From Rhodocyclaceae bacterium (GTDB lineage: Bacteria > Pseudomonadota > Gammaproteobacteria > Burkholderiales > Rhodocyclaceae), in NCBI GenBank assembly GCA_030681195.1, contig JAUXXJ010000004.1, forward strand, positions 62,001-126,000: DNA of 64,000 nt. The letters are read 5' to 3'. The notes beneath the pieces were generated by a model. It saw only the letters and a program-made list of their open reading frames with translations. It was not told the origin of the DNA and searched no databases. Within the stretch, counting starts at the first letter, position 1. Each line of letters starts with the position of its first letter. Made by a program: the position numbers and the translations under genes. Positions 40,353 through 49,226 of this stretch are shown piece by piece.

Positions 40353-40376
40353 GCCGTATCCCCAGCGCCGACTTTT
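40353..40376 (-). repeat. 24-bp dispersed repeat, copy 10 (intergenic)
   Basis: On the minus strand AAAAGTCGGCGCTG-GGGAT-ACGGC; the outer blocks are exact. It sits in the 117-base gap between the hydrolase gene start and the 3' end of the KamA-like gene. Confidence 0.85.
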
Positions 40377-40398
40377 CTATACACGCACCACCGCTGTC

Positions 40399-41544
40399 CT
40401 ACTCCGGCCCATCTACCGTGTCCTGTTTGGATTCGTGGGCAAAATGCGGCGCCACACCGCCCTCTAGCCCCTCGACCGGCTCCAGATCGTCCAGCCAGTA
40501 GGCTTCGTCACTGCGCTTGTAGATGAGGAATCGGCCACGCAGGCTGGCGTCCTTGGCGCGCTGGTAGCGCAGGTAGATGTACTTTTCATCGACGGCAAGA
40601 ATTTCGATCTTGCCGGTCTCGTGCGACATGACGAAACGCGCGCGGCGCGCCACGCCGGAACCATAACGCAGGGCTTCGCGGAAAATCTCCCAGCCACGCA
40701 CGATGGAAACCTTGTACGGATCGTTGCCGGCGGTCGGCCGGCCCTGAAAGACGTAATACGGCGGGCAGCCGATCCACGACAACTTGCGGAACATGTCGGA
40801 CAACACCATCGGGGCGTCATTGATGCCGGCGATCAGCGGGCACTGGTTGGTCATGATCGCGCCGGCGCGGATCAACTTGTCGAGACAGGCTACCGCTTCG
40901 TCGGTGAGTTCGCGCGGATGGTCGAAATGGTTCATCACGTAGATGCGCTTCTGCGGTGTCGAATATTTCTCGAACATCTCGATCAGCGCCGGATCGTCGA
41001 GTACGCGGAAGGGATTGAAGGCCGTCATCTTGGTGCCGATGCGGATGATCTGCACATGCGGAATCTCGCGCAGCGCGCTGATGATCTCGGTCAGTCGGCG
41101 CGTGCTGAGCAGCAGCGGATCGCCACCGGTGAGCAGCACGTTGGTGATCTCCGGATGGGCGGCAATATAGGCAAAGCCCTCGCTCAAATCCTTGCTTGCC
41201 TCGTCGTTGTCATTCATGAACAGACGCTTGCGGAAGCAGTAGCGACAATAAGCGCCGCAGACCTCGTTGCACAACAGTAGCGCCGTGTCTGGATACTTGT
41301 GCTGCACGCCGCGCATGACGGTATTGGCGGCTTCGTTGCTGGCATCCAGCTTGCCCCAGTCATGCAATTCATCCGGGCGCGGAATGATCAGTTGCCGAAT
41401 CGGGTCGGCGGGATCCTTCCAGTCAATCAGATTCAGGTAGTAGTCACTGACGCGAAAAGCATATGCGTCGACAACCGGGGCCAGCGCGCTGCGCTCGGCC
41501 TCGGTGAGTTGCGGAATGTCGGTGAGTTTCTTGATGTAGCGCAT
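40399..41544 (-). CDS. KamA-family radical SAM aminomutase
   Basis: Related to lysine 2,3-aminomutase, a radical SAM and PLP enzyme that moves the alpha-amino group of lysine to carbon 3. The 381-residue protein has the [4Fe-4S]-SAM motif CGAYCRYC (Cys96, 100, 103), then NVLLTGGDPLLL and HFDHPRELT. KamA and EpmB are hard to separate by eye, but the operon partners differ from the EF-P locus. GGAG precedes ATG 41544. It lies 17 bases downstream of the aminotransferase gene. Confidence 0.85.
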   Translation of the reverse strand: MRYIKKLTDIPQLTEAERSALAPVVDAYAFRVSDYYLNLIDWKDPADPIRQLIIPRPDELHDWGKLDASNEAANTVMRGVQHKYPDTALLLCNEVCGAYCRYCFRKRLFMNDNDEASKDLSEGFAYIAAHPEITNVLLTGGDPLLLSTRRLTEIISALREIPHVQIIRIGTKMTAFNPFRVLDDPALIEMFEKYSTPQKRIYVMNHFDHPRELTDEAVACLDKLIRAGAIMTNQCPLIAGINDAPMVLSDMFRKLSWIGCPPYYVFQGRPTAGNDPYKVSIVRGWEIFREALRYGSGVARRARFVMSHETGKIEILAVDEKYIYLRYQRAKDASLRGRFLIYKRSDEAYWLDDLEPVEGLEGGVAPHFAHESKQDTVDGPE

Positions 41545-41561
41545 GAGCGATCTCCTTTCGT

Positions 41562-42866
41562 TTATTTCATCTTCTTCAGCCAGTGGCTCATTGCCGCCGT
41601 GGCCTGCGTTACGTTGGGGCAATAAAGCTCCAGGAAAGTCCGATCCAGCTCCTGATCGAGCGGAATCTGCTGCGCCGCCGACAAGGCGCGGGCGCCGTCG
41701 AAATCGACGTAGGCGAGGCGTAACGTCAGCTCTGCCGGCGGGCGGCCGAAGTCGGCGCCGGGCAGGGTCGCCACGCCGGTTTCGTCGAGCATGCGCTCGC
41801 ACAATTGCGTGCTGTTGGTGATGCCGTGACGCGCCAGCCGCTCGCGCAGCGGGCTGAAATCGGGAAAGAGATAGAAGCCGCCGACCGGTTCGGAGACCGC
41901 GGCGCCGGCGTCGCGCAGGCCTCGCCAGACGTGACGGCCGAGATGGCGCAGGACGCGACGCGAATGCGCGAGATAACTTTCCATTTCCGTGCCGCCCTCG
42001 AAGGCGCGGATGGCGGCGTACTGGATAGGTGCGGAGGTCGAGGTATAGGTTTCGCTGGCGACGGTGGCCATCGCTTCAAGCAGCCAGCGTAGCGTATGCG
42101 GGAAGGTAAAGGTGCCCAGCCGCCAGCCGCCGGCGCCGCACCACTTCGACAGGCCGCCGCTGATGATGGTGCCTTCCGGGTAGTAGCGGGCGATGGAAAC
42201 GTGCTGGCCGCGATGGTGCAGCTCGCCATAGATTTCGTCGGACAGGAGGATGACCTTGTACTTCTTCGCCACCTTGGCCAGCGCCTTCAGTTCATCGGTC
42301 GTGTAGGTGTCGCCGGTCGGGTTCGAGGGGTAGTTGAGGATGACGATGCGCGGCCGGCTTGGGTCGTCATGACAGACACGATCCAGTTCGTCCGGCATCA
42401 GGCGCCAGTCGTTCTCCGGCTGGGTCGGCACCCAGTAGATCTGGCGACCGACGATGCGCGCCTGCGGGGCGTAGGAAACCCAGCTTGGCGTCGGGATGAC
42501 GAGGTCGCCGTAATAGACGAGCTGCAGCACGAACATCAGCTCCTTCGAGCCGGGGCCGATCAACACATCGTCACCGCTGCGTTCGATGCCGTGCATGCGC
42601 CGATGATAGGCGGCGACCGTATCGCGCAAGGTGCGCAGGCCACGCACCGGCAGATAGTCTTTCTGGTGGGCGTTGGCGCGTAGTTCGTCGACCACCGGCT
42701 GTGGCACGGGAAACGGCGACTGGCCGAGGCCGAAGCGGAACACCTGCTTGCCCTCGCGCATCAATTGCGCGCTCTTCTCGTTGATCGCCAGCGTGGCGGA
42801 TTGCTTGAGCCCTCGCACATTGAGATTGAGATTGACTGTCGGGGAAACACCCTTGCGTGTCGCCAT
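41562..42866 (-). CDS. PLP-dependent class I aminotransferase
   Basis: A 434-residue fold-type I aminotransferase: YPSNPTGDTY, LSDEIYGELHH, and the PLP lysine in SGGLSKWCGAGGWRLG. ATG 42866 has a strong AAAGGAG upstream. The gene is in one operon with the KamA-like gene after it and the hydrolase and acetyltransferase genes before it, so its substrate may be an amino acid made or used by those enzymes. The exact substrate cannot be read from sequence. Confidence 0.88.
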   Translation of the reverse strand: MATRKGVSPTVNLNLNVRGLKQSATLAINEKSAQLMREGKQVFRFGLGQSPFPVPQPVVDELRANAHQKDYLPVRGLRTLRDTVAAYHRRMHGIERSGDDVLIGPGSKELMFVLQLVYYGDLVIPTPSWVSYAPQARIVGRQIYWVPTQPENDWRLMPDELDRVCHDDPSRPRIVILNYPSNPTGDTYTTDELKALAKVAKKYKVILLSDEIYGELHHRGQHVSIARYYPEGTIISGGLSKWCGAGGWRLGTFTFPHTLRWLLEAMATVASETYTSTSAPIQYAAIRAFEGGTEMESYLAHSRRVLRHLGRHVWRGLRDAGAAVSEPVGGFYLFPDFSPLRERLARHGITNSTQLCERMLDETGVATLPGADFGRPPAELTLRLAYVDFDGARALSAAQQIPLDQELDRTFLELYCPNVTQATAAMSHWLKKMK

Positions 42867-42904
42867 GTTTTCTCCTTTCATTACGGATGCCAGCGCGGCG
42901 CAAC

Positions 42905-42928
42905 GCCGTCCGGCCAGCGCCGACTTTT
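42905..42928 (-). repeat. 24-bp dispersed repeat, copy 11 (intergenic)
   Basis: One mismatch in the centre (GCCGG). It is in the 101-base gap between the hydrolase and aminotransferase genes. Confidence 0.92.
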
Positions 42929-42967
42929 TGATGCCTTAGCCTTTGGCCCTTAGCCGCGCGGACGACT

Positions 42968-43840
42968 TCAGGCCGTCGTCACAATTTGCGGGCGCAAGCT
43001 GTAAAAGTCGTTGCGTTTATCGAGCAAGGGGATAGTGGTTCCCTTGAGGCGATTTTCGTCGAGTAGCGCCAGATCGACATCAGCCACCACAATCTGTTCC
43101 TCGTTAATCACGCCTTCCGCTGCAATGCCGTCACGGGCGAAGGGAAAATCCGAGGGCGTGATCACCGAAGCCTGCCCATAGTGTAAGCGCAAGCCCGTCA
43201 CTGGTAAATTGCCGACCGTGCTGGTCATGGCAACATAAACCTGATTCTCGATCGCCCGGGCATGACAGCAGTAGCGCACGCGCAAGAAGCCCTGACGATC
43301 ATCGGTGCAGGAAGGCACGAAAATAATCTCGGCCCCCTCCTCGGCAACACGTCGCGCCAACTCTGGAAACTCAATGTCATAGCAGATCAGGATGGCAATC
43401 TTGGCATGCGGTGTATGAAAAACCTTGAGCACATCGCCGCAGTCGGTCGCCCACTTTTCCTTTTCCCAGCGCGTGCGGTGAATCTTGTCCTGGGTATGAA
43501 CTTCGCCGCTCGGCGTAAACAGAAACGCGGTATTCAGCAGCTTGCCTTCCTGGATGTTGGGATGACTGCCACCAACCAAAAAATATCCGTGCCGCATCGC
43601 ATGCCCGCGCAGTAGCGCTATGTAGCGTTCGGTATAGGCCGGCAGTTTGCGCACCGCACTCGGCACGTCGTTGTTATCCATGAAGGAAAGCAACTGGGTG
43701 GTAAATAGTTCCGGCAGCAGCACAAAGTGAGGCTGGTAATCGGCAGCGGCATTGAGCACGAAATCGACCTGCTTCTCGAAGCCATCCCAGTTCTCGATCT
43801 GGCGCAACTGGTACTGCACGGCGGCAATGCGGGCTCTCAT
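42968..43840 (-). CDS. Nitrilase-superfamily carbon-nitrogen hydrolase
   Basis: A 290-residue amidase-type hydrolase with the Glu-Lys-Cys triad: Glu in LLPELFTT, Lys in HRTRWEKEKW and Cys in ILICYDIEFPELAR. The upstream GNAT gene overlaps it by four bases. In other bacteria these two domains are found fused as one GNAT/hydrolase protein, so here they likely act together on one substrate. Confidence 0.9.
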   Translation of the reverse strand: MRARIAAVQYQLRQIENWDGFEKQVDFVLNAAADYQPHFVLLPELFTTQLLSFMDNNDVPSAVRKLPAYTERYIALLRGHAMRHGYFLVGGSHPNIQEGKLLNTAFLFTPSGEVHTQDKIHRTRWEKEKWATDCGDVLKVFHTPHAKIAILICYDIEFPELARRVAEEGAEIIFVPSCTDDRQGFLRVRYCCHARAIENQVYVAMTSTVGNLPVTGLRLHYGQASVITPSDFPFARDGIAAEGVINEEQIVVADVDLALLDENRLKGTTIPLLDKRNDFYSLRPQIVTTA

Positions 43841-44499
43841 GATTTCTCCTCGAATAGACCGGCCGGCGGTGCCTGAGTGGGGCGCTCCGAATCGTAGTCG
43901 CGGTTGAGCCAGACGATCAGGCTGGCATTGCCGACCGAATCAATGTCGTTCGGCAGATAGCCGTGCAGGATGCCGCAATAGTCGAAACCTTCGTCGAGCT
44001 GGAAACGCAGCACGGGGTCGTAGAGATCGCCCCAAATCACGCGCTTGGCGTATTCCTCTGGGGCCATCTGGGTTGCCACCTTGTGGTAATCCGGCAGACG
44101 GCCGCCGGCAATGATGCGCTTTAGGTTCATAGCTTTGCACAGCGTGCGCCGCGCGTCATACAAGGTATGGCCGACGCCCTGACCGCGGGTTTTTGGATCA
44201 ACACAGACCTCGGCACCATAGAGTGTGCGGCCGCCCATGTCATGCGTATCGAACAACCCGTCGTTGGTGACGCTGGCCCAAGTGTGATGCAGGCTGTAGT
44301 CATCCCACAAAATGACCAGCGAAAGCGCGATGCCGACAATCTCGCCATCCAGTTCGGCGACCACCTGCCCGGTAGGAAATTCCCGCAAAAGGCTTTCGAA
44401 CTGGGGCTCCTGAAAGGCGGGGATGGTCGTGTAAACGCGCTGCTGCAGGGCAATGACGGATGGGATATCGGCAGACCGAAGATTGCGGATACTTAGCAT
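43837..44499 (-). CDS. GNAT-family N-acetyltransferase
   Basis: A 220-residue GNAT protein with the acetyl-CoA region DPKTRGQGVGHTLYDARR and an N-terminal SIRNLRSADIPSVIALQQ. It is the first gene of the four-gene operon ending with the KamA-like gene. A role in acetylating an amine produced in that pathway is inference by context. Confidence 0.85.
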   Translation of the reverse strand: MLSIRNLRSADIPSVIALQQRVYTTIPAFQEPQFESLLREFPTGQVVAELDGEIVGIALSLVILWDDYSLHHTWASVTNDGLFDTHDMGGRTLYGAEVCVDPKTRGQGVGHTLYDARRTLCKAMNLKRIIAGGRLPDYHKVATQMAPEEYAKRVIWGDLYDPVLRFQLDEGFDYCGILHGYLPNDIDSVGNASLIVWLNRDYDSERPTQAPPAGLFEEKS

Positions 44500-44551
44500 G
44501 ATGGCTTGCTCAAATTCAAGGAGTCATACGCAATGGCGTTCTGCGATCTCA

Positions 44552-44944
44552 TCAAGCCGCAGGCTTGTCCTCGCCACTGCCGGCGATCAGCGTGCGTAGA
44601 CCAACGTAAGGTTTTTCTTCCACCTCAAGCGGCGCTGCAGGCGAACGGGCAGCGAGTGCCGTCTGCGCCTGATCAAGCTCCTTGCGCAATGCTTCGTTGC
44701 TGCGTTTCTCATCCGCCAACTGGCGGCCCAGGTGCGCTACGGACCATTGCCGGCGAATCATGGCCGGTGAGGACACCAGCCCGGCAATCAGCGCGCCCAC
44801 GCCCATCGCGACCAGCAAAACCAGCGCGAGCGATCCTTCAAAGTTCCAGAAGCCGAGGGTCACCGTCACCACCGTGGTGTTCTGCATGGCAAAGACCACA
44901 GCCCCGATGGCGAAGACAATGCCGATGATCAATCCGAGTTGCAT
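44552..44944 (-). CDS. LapA-domain (DUF1049) membrane protein
   Basis: A 130-residue protein with two membrane helices (residues ~3-23 and ~38-62), an internal MQNTTVVTVTLGFWNF segment typical of LapA/YciS proteins, and a cytoplasmic coiled coil (HLGRQLADEKRSNEALRKEL). LapA-type proteins act with LapB in controlling lipopolysaccharide synthesis in enterics. No lapB is adjacent here. A strong AGGAGG precedes the ATG. Confidence 0.82.
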   Translation of the reverse strand: MQLGLIIGIVFAIGAVVFAMQNTTVVTVTLGFWNFEGSLALVLLVAMGVGALIAGLVSSPAMIRRQWSVAHLGRQLADEKRSNEALRKELDQAQTALAARSPAAPLEVEEKPYVGLRTLIAGSGEDKPAA

Positions 44945-44962
44945 GGTGAATCCTCCTGTTTT

Positions 44963-45670
44963 TTATGCCGGTGATGAACCGCGCTCCTTCATCGTCCTGC
45001 GCATGAAACAAAGGTCTTCCCATGCTTTTGCCTTGTCCGGCAGATTGCGCAGCAGGTAGGCCGGATGGTAGGTGATGATGAGTGGAATGCCGGCGAAGTC
45101 CTGTACCTTACCACGTGCCTCGGCAATTTTGACCTCCTGTTGGAGCAAGGTTTGTGCGGCAGGTCGGCCGAGCGTGACGATCAGTTTCGGCTTGAGCAAC
45201 TCGACCTGGCGCGCGAGGAAGGGCCAGCAGGCCGCTGTCTCGCTCGGCTCCGGCGCACGGTTGTCGGGCGGACGGCACTTCACGGAATTGGCGATATACA
45301 CATTGTGGCCGCGCTTGAGGTCAATCGCCGCCAGCATCGCATCGAGTAGCTTGCCGGACTGGCCGACGAAGGGTTCACCGCGTTCGTCTTCCTCCGCCCC
45401 AGGCCCCTCACCGACGAACAGCCAGTCCGCGTTGATATCGCCGACACCAAGCACGGCCTGCTTGCGCGTCTTGCACAATTCGCAGGCCGTGCAATCGGCC
45501 ACCGCCTGCTTCAGTTCGTCCCAGCCCATCGCGGCAATCGCCGCTGTCCGGGCATCGACCGGCAGCGCGGCCTCGGGCTCGGCCATCGCGCCGCGCTTCT
45601 TCTTCGGCGGCTGGCGTAATGTCCAGATCGGGCCAAGGCCCATTTCCTTGAGCATCTGTTCTCTGTTCAT
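44963..45670 (-). CDS. Uracil-DNA glycosylase, family 4 type (4Fe-4S)
   Basis: A 235-residue glycosylase with Fe-S cysteines (CTACELC and the later pair around VKCRPPDN), the motif FVGEGPGAEEDERGEPFVGQSG and the second motif TYHPAYLLR. It removes uracil from DNA. The N-terminal ~50 residues are variable. It overlaps rimI at the start (ATGA). Confidence 0.93.
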   Translation of the reverse strand: MNREQMLKEMGLGPIWTLRQPPKKKRGAMAEPEAALPVDARTAAIAAMGWDELKQAVADCTACELCKTRKQAVLGVGDINADWLFVGEGPGAEEDERGEPFVGQSGKLLDAMLAAIDLKRGHNVYIANSVKCRPPDNRAPEPSETAACWPFLARQVELLKPKLIVTLGRPAAQTLLQQEVKIAEARGKVQDFAGIPLIITYHPAYLLRNLPDKAKAWEDLCFMRRTMKERGSSPA

Positions 45671-46104
45671 AAATTTTTGACCATCACGATGGCGTCTTCT
45701 CTTCCCTCAATGGCCGGATAGTAACCGCGCCGACGAGCAATCTCGACAAAATCCAAGTGCCGGTAAAACGCAATCGCCGACGCATTGGATGGCCGCACCT
45801 CCAGCAGCAGGCGTTGCATGCCATCTTGGCGCGCCTGCGTGCAAAGAAAATCGAGCAGTGCGCGCCCCAGCCCGTGGCGCTGTAAATCCGGTGCCACGCC
45901 AATGTCGAGCAGTTCCATCTCTTCCACGGCAGGCATCGTCACCGCAAAGGCCGCGACACGGCCCGCGATGCGCCGCAGCCAGCAGCCATGACCGGAAAGG
46001 AGTGAATCGCGAAAATTACCCAGCGACCAGGGGAAAGCCTGGATGCGCGCTTCAAGCGCGGCAACCTCGTCAAGATCGTCCGCCGTCATCCGCACAAAAC
46101 TCAC
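45667..46104 (-). CDS. rimI: Ribosomal protein S18 alanine N-acetyltransferase
   Basis: A 145-residue GNAT enzyme that acetylates the N-terminus of S18. It contains DIGVAPDLQRHGLGRALLDF (acetyl-CoA site) and FYRHLDFVEIARRRGYYP. The start is GTG 46104, overlapping the tsaB stop; tsaB-rimI pairing is common. Confidence 0.93.
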   Translation of the reverse strand: MSFVRMTADDLDEVAALEARIQAFPWSLGNFRDSLLSGHGCWLRRIAGRVAAFAVTMPAVEEMELLDIGVAPDLQRHGLGRALLDFLCTQARQDGMQRLLLEVRPSNASAIAFYRHLDFVEIARRRGYYPAIEGREDAIVMVKNL

Positions 46105-46793
46105 TTGCTACCGCCCCGCGCCAGTCGCTCGGCGGTCGTCAACGCCACTTTGTCGCGCACGTAGAGCGGCAGCGTCTGTGCGGCGGGCACACCCTCACCA
46201 CGCAGCAACACGGGCGCGGCCAAGCGGGCCACCGCCGTGGCGGTGGGCATCAGGCCGGCGTCTTCCGCGACGAGTCGCGCGCCCATGCGCTGCCGCAGCG
46301 CTGCGCCGTAAGCCGCAAAGCCATCGCCGACACCGCGCCAGCCCTCGCCCTCGGGCAAAGGTGCCGTCTCGCCAGCGCCGACATTTGGCGCCATGACCGC
46401 TTCAACGATCTCGCCGCTCACGACATAGGCCGCGACATACGCCTCGTTCATGCGCGCATCGAGGCAGGTCAGGATGTGGCCATCGCCAGCATCCAGCGCC
46501 AATGCCGCCAAGGTACATACAGGCACTACCGGAATATCCAGCCCGAAGGCCAGCCCCTGCGTCACGCCACAGGCCAGCCGCAGGCCGGTAAAGCCGCCGG
46601 GACCGGCACCGAAGGCGAGGCCATCGAGTTGTTTGAGCGACAGACCGGCCTCGGCCAGCAATTCGGTCGCCCAGGGCAACAGGCGTTCCGAGCCGCCATT
46701 GGGCACGAGCGCGGTTTTTTCGGCAAGGACACCATCGCACCACAGGGCGACGGACAGGCGATGGGTCGCCGCTTCGAAGGCTAGGATGTTCAC
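46101..46793 (-). CDS. tsaB: tRNA threonylcarbamoyladenosine biosynthesis protein TsaB
   Basis: Partner of TsaD in making t6A on tRNA. The 230-residue protein begins NILAFEAATHRLSVAL and has AFGAGPGGFTGLRLACGVTQGLA and CLDARMNEAYVA. The start codon is GTG 46793; an extended reading to 46865 has no family match. A repeat copy encodes N-V-G-A-G-E-T-A in the region after MAP, around residue 140. Confidence 0.93.
   Translation of the reverse strand: MNILAFEAATHRLSVALWCDGVLAEKTALVPNGGSERLLPWATELLAEAGLSLKQLDGLAFGAGPGGFTGLRLACGVTQGLAFGLDIPVVPVCTLAALALDAGDGHILTCLDARMNEAYVAAYVVSGEIVEAVMAPNVGAGETAPLPEGEGWRGVGDGFAAYGAALRQRMGARLVAEDAGLMPTATAVARLAAPVLLRGEGVPAAQTLPLYVRDKVALTTAERLARGGSK
46363..46386 (-). 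repeat. 24-bp dispersed repeat, copy 12
   Basis: Two mismatches (AAATG and centre GCGAG). Within tsaB, sense strand, read as N-V-G-A-G-E-T-A. Confidence 0.88.
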
Positions 46794-46803
46794 GGCGCGG
46801 ATT

Positions 46804-47457
46804 CTACCGGCCAGGCTGTTGGCCGCTGACGATATCCATGCGCCGCTGACGCGCCGCCGCGCCACTCATGTCACCCGCAGCGGCCAGCCGCTCACGGTCG
46901 ACGCCGAGCCAGGCCAGCAGCGGGCGTCGCCAGCCTTGTTGCGCCGCCGTGTCGATGGCCAGCGCGATACCTTGCGGCGGCAAGCGCCCGGCCCGCAGCA
47001 GCGCGCCCGCCGCCACCAGCCGTGACAGCGGCTCTTCGATCGCCTGCACAGTCGCAAGTGCATCGGTCGTTGTCACCACGCCCCGCTGCGCCGCCGGCAG
47101 TTGCTGCGCATCGAGTCCCTGCCAGCGGCCGGCGAGATAGGCGGCATAGGCCTGCGCACCTGCATCGGCATCTTGTGACAGGGGCGCAAATGCCGGGCAG
47201 TCGCCCGTTTCCAGACTGGCGAGGCGCGCGGCGCAGGCGGTGAGTTCGACGCGCGCCAGTTGCGTGGCATCGCCAGTGCGGGCCACCTCGCGCCGGGCCG
47301 TGTCGAGCTCCTGCGCGGCGACGCGATCACGCCCGGCAAACCAGGCCGACACATGCGCCGCCAGCGCGGCGTGCGCATTGGCCTGCCAGTCCGGTGCGGC
47401 CGGCCCGCCGGCACAGCCGGTCAACAGCAACAACAACACCAGCAGACGCAGGATCAT
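46804..47457 (-). CDS. Hypothetical lipoprotein downstream of mlaD
   Basis: A 217-residue Ala-rich helical protein with a lipobox LLTGC (Cys at residue ~13). Not recognised by sequence; it does not look like PqiC or MlaA. ATG 47457 overlaps the mlaD stop as ATGA, so it is probably part of the lipid-transport operon. It ends 10 bases before the tsaB start. Confidence 0.72.
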   Translation of the reverse strand: MILRLLVLLLLLTGCAGGPAAPDWQANAHAALAAHVSAWFAGRDRVAAQELDTARREVARTGDATQLARVELTACAARLASLETGDCPAFAPLSQDADAGAQAYAAYLAGRWQGLDAQQLPAAQRGVVTTTDALATVQAIEEPLSRLVAAGALLRAGRLPPQGIALAIDTAAQQGWRRPLLAWLGVDRERLAAAGDMSGAAARQRRMDIVSGQQPGR

Positions 47458-48392
47458 GGCAGTTTCAACTCCCGTTCGCGCGCAAACGGCCATTTGCGAT
47501 TCACCTCATCGACCAGCACGGAGATGCGCCGCAGGCTGGCTTCCACCTCGTTGCGCAGCGCATCGAGATCTCCGGTGGCGACGCGGGCATTGACGGCAAT
47601 CGCATGCGCTTCGTCCAGGGTGGCATCCACCTTCTTCAGGCTGCTGCGCGCCTCGGTCAGCAGGCCGCGCAGTTCAGCCACGGCGGCCTGCGCTTCGTCC
47701 AGCGTACCGCCCTTGCCCGTCATGCGCGCATCGACCTGACGCAGCAACTGGTTGGTATGCGCAATCGATTCGAGCAACTGCCGTGCCCCTGCCGCCCCGA
47801 GGATGCCCGGCAGCGCTCCCTGAGGGCCTTTCAGGGCACCCGTCATTTGTTGCACATTGAGCAAACTGGCGTTGAGCGGCGCGTCGGCGCCCGTCATCTG
47901 CTTGAGGTTGTCGAGCAGCTCACGCATGGTGCTGACCAGTTGCGGAATACCGGCGGCTGCATCGCCAATCAACACATCGCGCTTCGCCCCGTCCGGCAGC
48001 GGCGGATCATCGAGCAAGCCGGTATAGGCACGCAGGCGTGCGCCGCCGACCACCCCGCGTTCGAGGGTAAACACCGACGAGGTGCGCAGCCAGCGCGCAT
48101 CCTTGGTGGGCACGTCGATGTGGATGTGCGCCTTGCCCTCCTCGCCCAGTTCGATGCGAGCCACACGGCCGATGACAAAGCCGGAAAAGGTCATGTCCAT
48201 GCCGACCACCACGCCTTCCGAGTTTTCGGCCAGCAGGACGAGCCGCTGCTTTTCCTCAAACACGCCTCGCGCTGTCATGACATACAGCACAAAACCCGCC
48301 AGCAACACGACCATGAACAGCAGCAGCAGGTAAGACTTGGCCGTGGCGTGGGGAATGGCGGCGGAGGGCGGATCGATGTCGGGTATTGTCAT
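47454..48392 (-). CDS. MlaD-family MCE-domain lipid transport protein
   Basis: A 312-residue periplasmic protein anchored by one N-terminal helix (~residues 20-40), with an MCE domain (VLLAENSEGVVVGMDMTFSG in part, ~50-125) and a helical C-terminal region. MCE proteins form the periplasmic ring of lipid transporters. It follows an MlaE-like permease and precedes a lipoprotein. The partner ATPase is not in the window. Confidence 0.87.
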   Translation of the reverse strand: MTIPDIDPPSAAIPHATAKSYLLLLFMVVLLAGFVLYVMTARGVFEEKQRLVLLAENSEGVVVGMDMTFSGFVIGRVARIELGEEGKAHIHIDVPTKDARWLRTSSVFTLERGVVGGARLRAYTGLLDDPPLPDGAKRDVLIGDAAAGIPQLVSTMRELLDNLKQMTGADAPLNASLLNVQQMTGALKGPQGALPGILGAAGARQLLESIAHTNQLLRQVDARMTGKGGTLDEAQAAVAELRGLLTEARSSLKKVDATLDEAHAIAVNARVATGDLDALRNEVEASLRRISVLVDEVNRKWPFARERELKLP

Positions 48393-48399
48393 GGCATCT

Positions 48400-49179
48400 T
48401 CAGAAGTGCAGGAGGACGAGCGCCGCCACCTCGATCACCGTCAGCATCAGGAACAGACGCGCCGTGATGCGCATGTCGCTGCTGAGCGCGCCTTGTCGTG
48501 CCGAATCCAGTACCACGGTCGCCGGGGCGATGCCCACGGCCAAGGCAAACAGGACAATCTTCAGCAGCAAGCCCGGCGCGGTGACCGGATCGAAAATCTG
48601 TCCGACGAGATGCGTGAATCCGGCCAAGCCCCAGGGGGTCAGCCCATAGACCACCACGTAGGCCACGCACAGCACCAGCGTGCCACTCACCAGGGTGAGC
48701 AGCACCACGGCAAAGAAGTTGCCGACCACGCCTGGCAAGACCTGTTGGTCGAAGGTGCTCACTTGGCGCAAATCGACGTTATTGGCACGCAATGCGGTGA
48801 GCCGATTGAGAAAGGCGGCGCCGGAGCGCATGGCGACGAACAAGGCTGCAGCCAGCGGGATGATCTCGACCACCAGCACGCGCACGACGGCTTCCAGCGC
48901 CAAGTGGGACAAACCATAACTGGCGGCCGTCACCACCATGATGTGCGTCGTCGCCGCCCCGAAGAGAATCGCCAGCAGGGCATAACCGGGCAAAACCTGC
49001 CAGGCCGAAAAACACACAGCCTGCGCCATCGAGCGCCGCACCGCGACTGTATAGGTCGCCGGCGTCAGCGCCGCCAGCAGCGTCGCCGCCATAAAGCGCA
49101 GCAGGCGCCACTCGCGCACCAAGCCGCGCTCAAGACTGCGCAAGGGAGGGGGGATGCGGTGATGCAGGACATGAGACAT
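48400..49179 (-). CDS. MlaE-family ABC permease
   Basis: A 259-residue integral membrane protein of the MlaE/YrbE type with about five to six helices and conserved segments such as EIIPLAAALFVAMRSGAA. It would form the membrane channel for the MlaD-type protein after it. MlaF ATPase and MlaB are missing on both sides. Confidence 0.85.
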   Translation of the reverse strand: MSHVLHHRIPPPLRSLERGLVREWRLLRFMAATLLAALTPATYTVAVRRSMAQAVCFSAWQVLPGYALLAILFGAATTHIMVVTAASYGLSHLALEAVVRVLVVEIIPLAAALFVAMRSGAAFLNRLTALRANNVDLRQVSTFDQQVLPGVVGNFFAVVLLTLVSGTLVLCVAYVVVYGLTPWGLAGFTHLVGQIFDPVTAPGLLLKIVLFALAVGIAPATVVLDSARQGALSSDMRITARLFLMLTVIEVAALVLLHF

Positions 49180-49226
49180 GATGTGGGAATCTTAACCCGA
49201 ATTGGCGGATCGTCCCGCCGCCCGGA

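Noticed and set aside
41740..41770. AAGTCGGCGCCGGGCAG in the aminotransferase gene
   Set aside because: Only the first block is partly similar; it encodes a conserved LPGADFG segment and lacks the ACGGC block.
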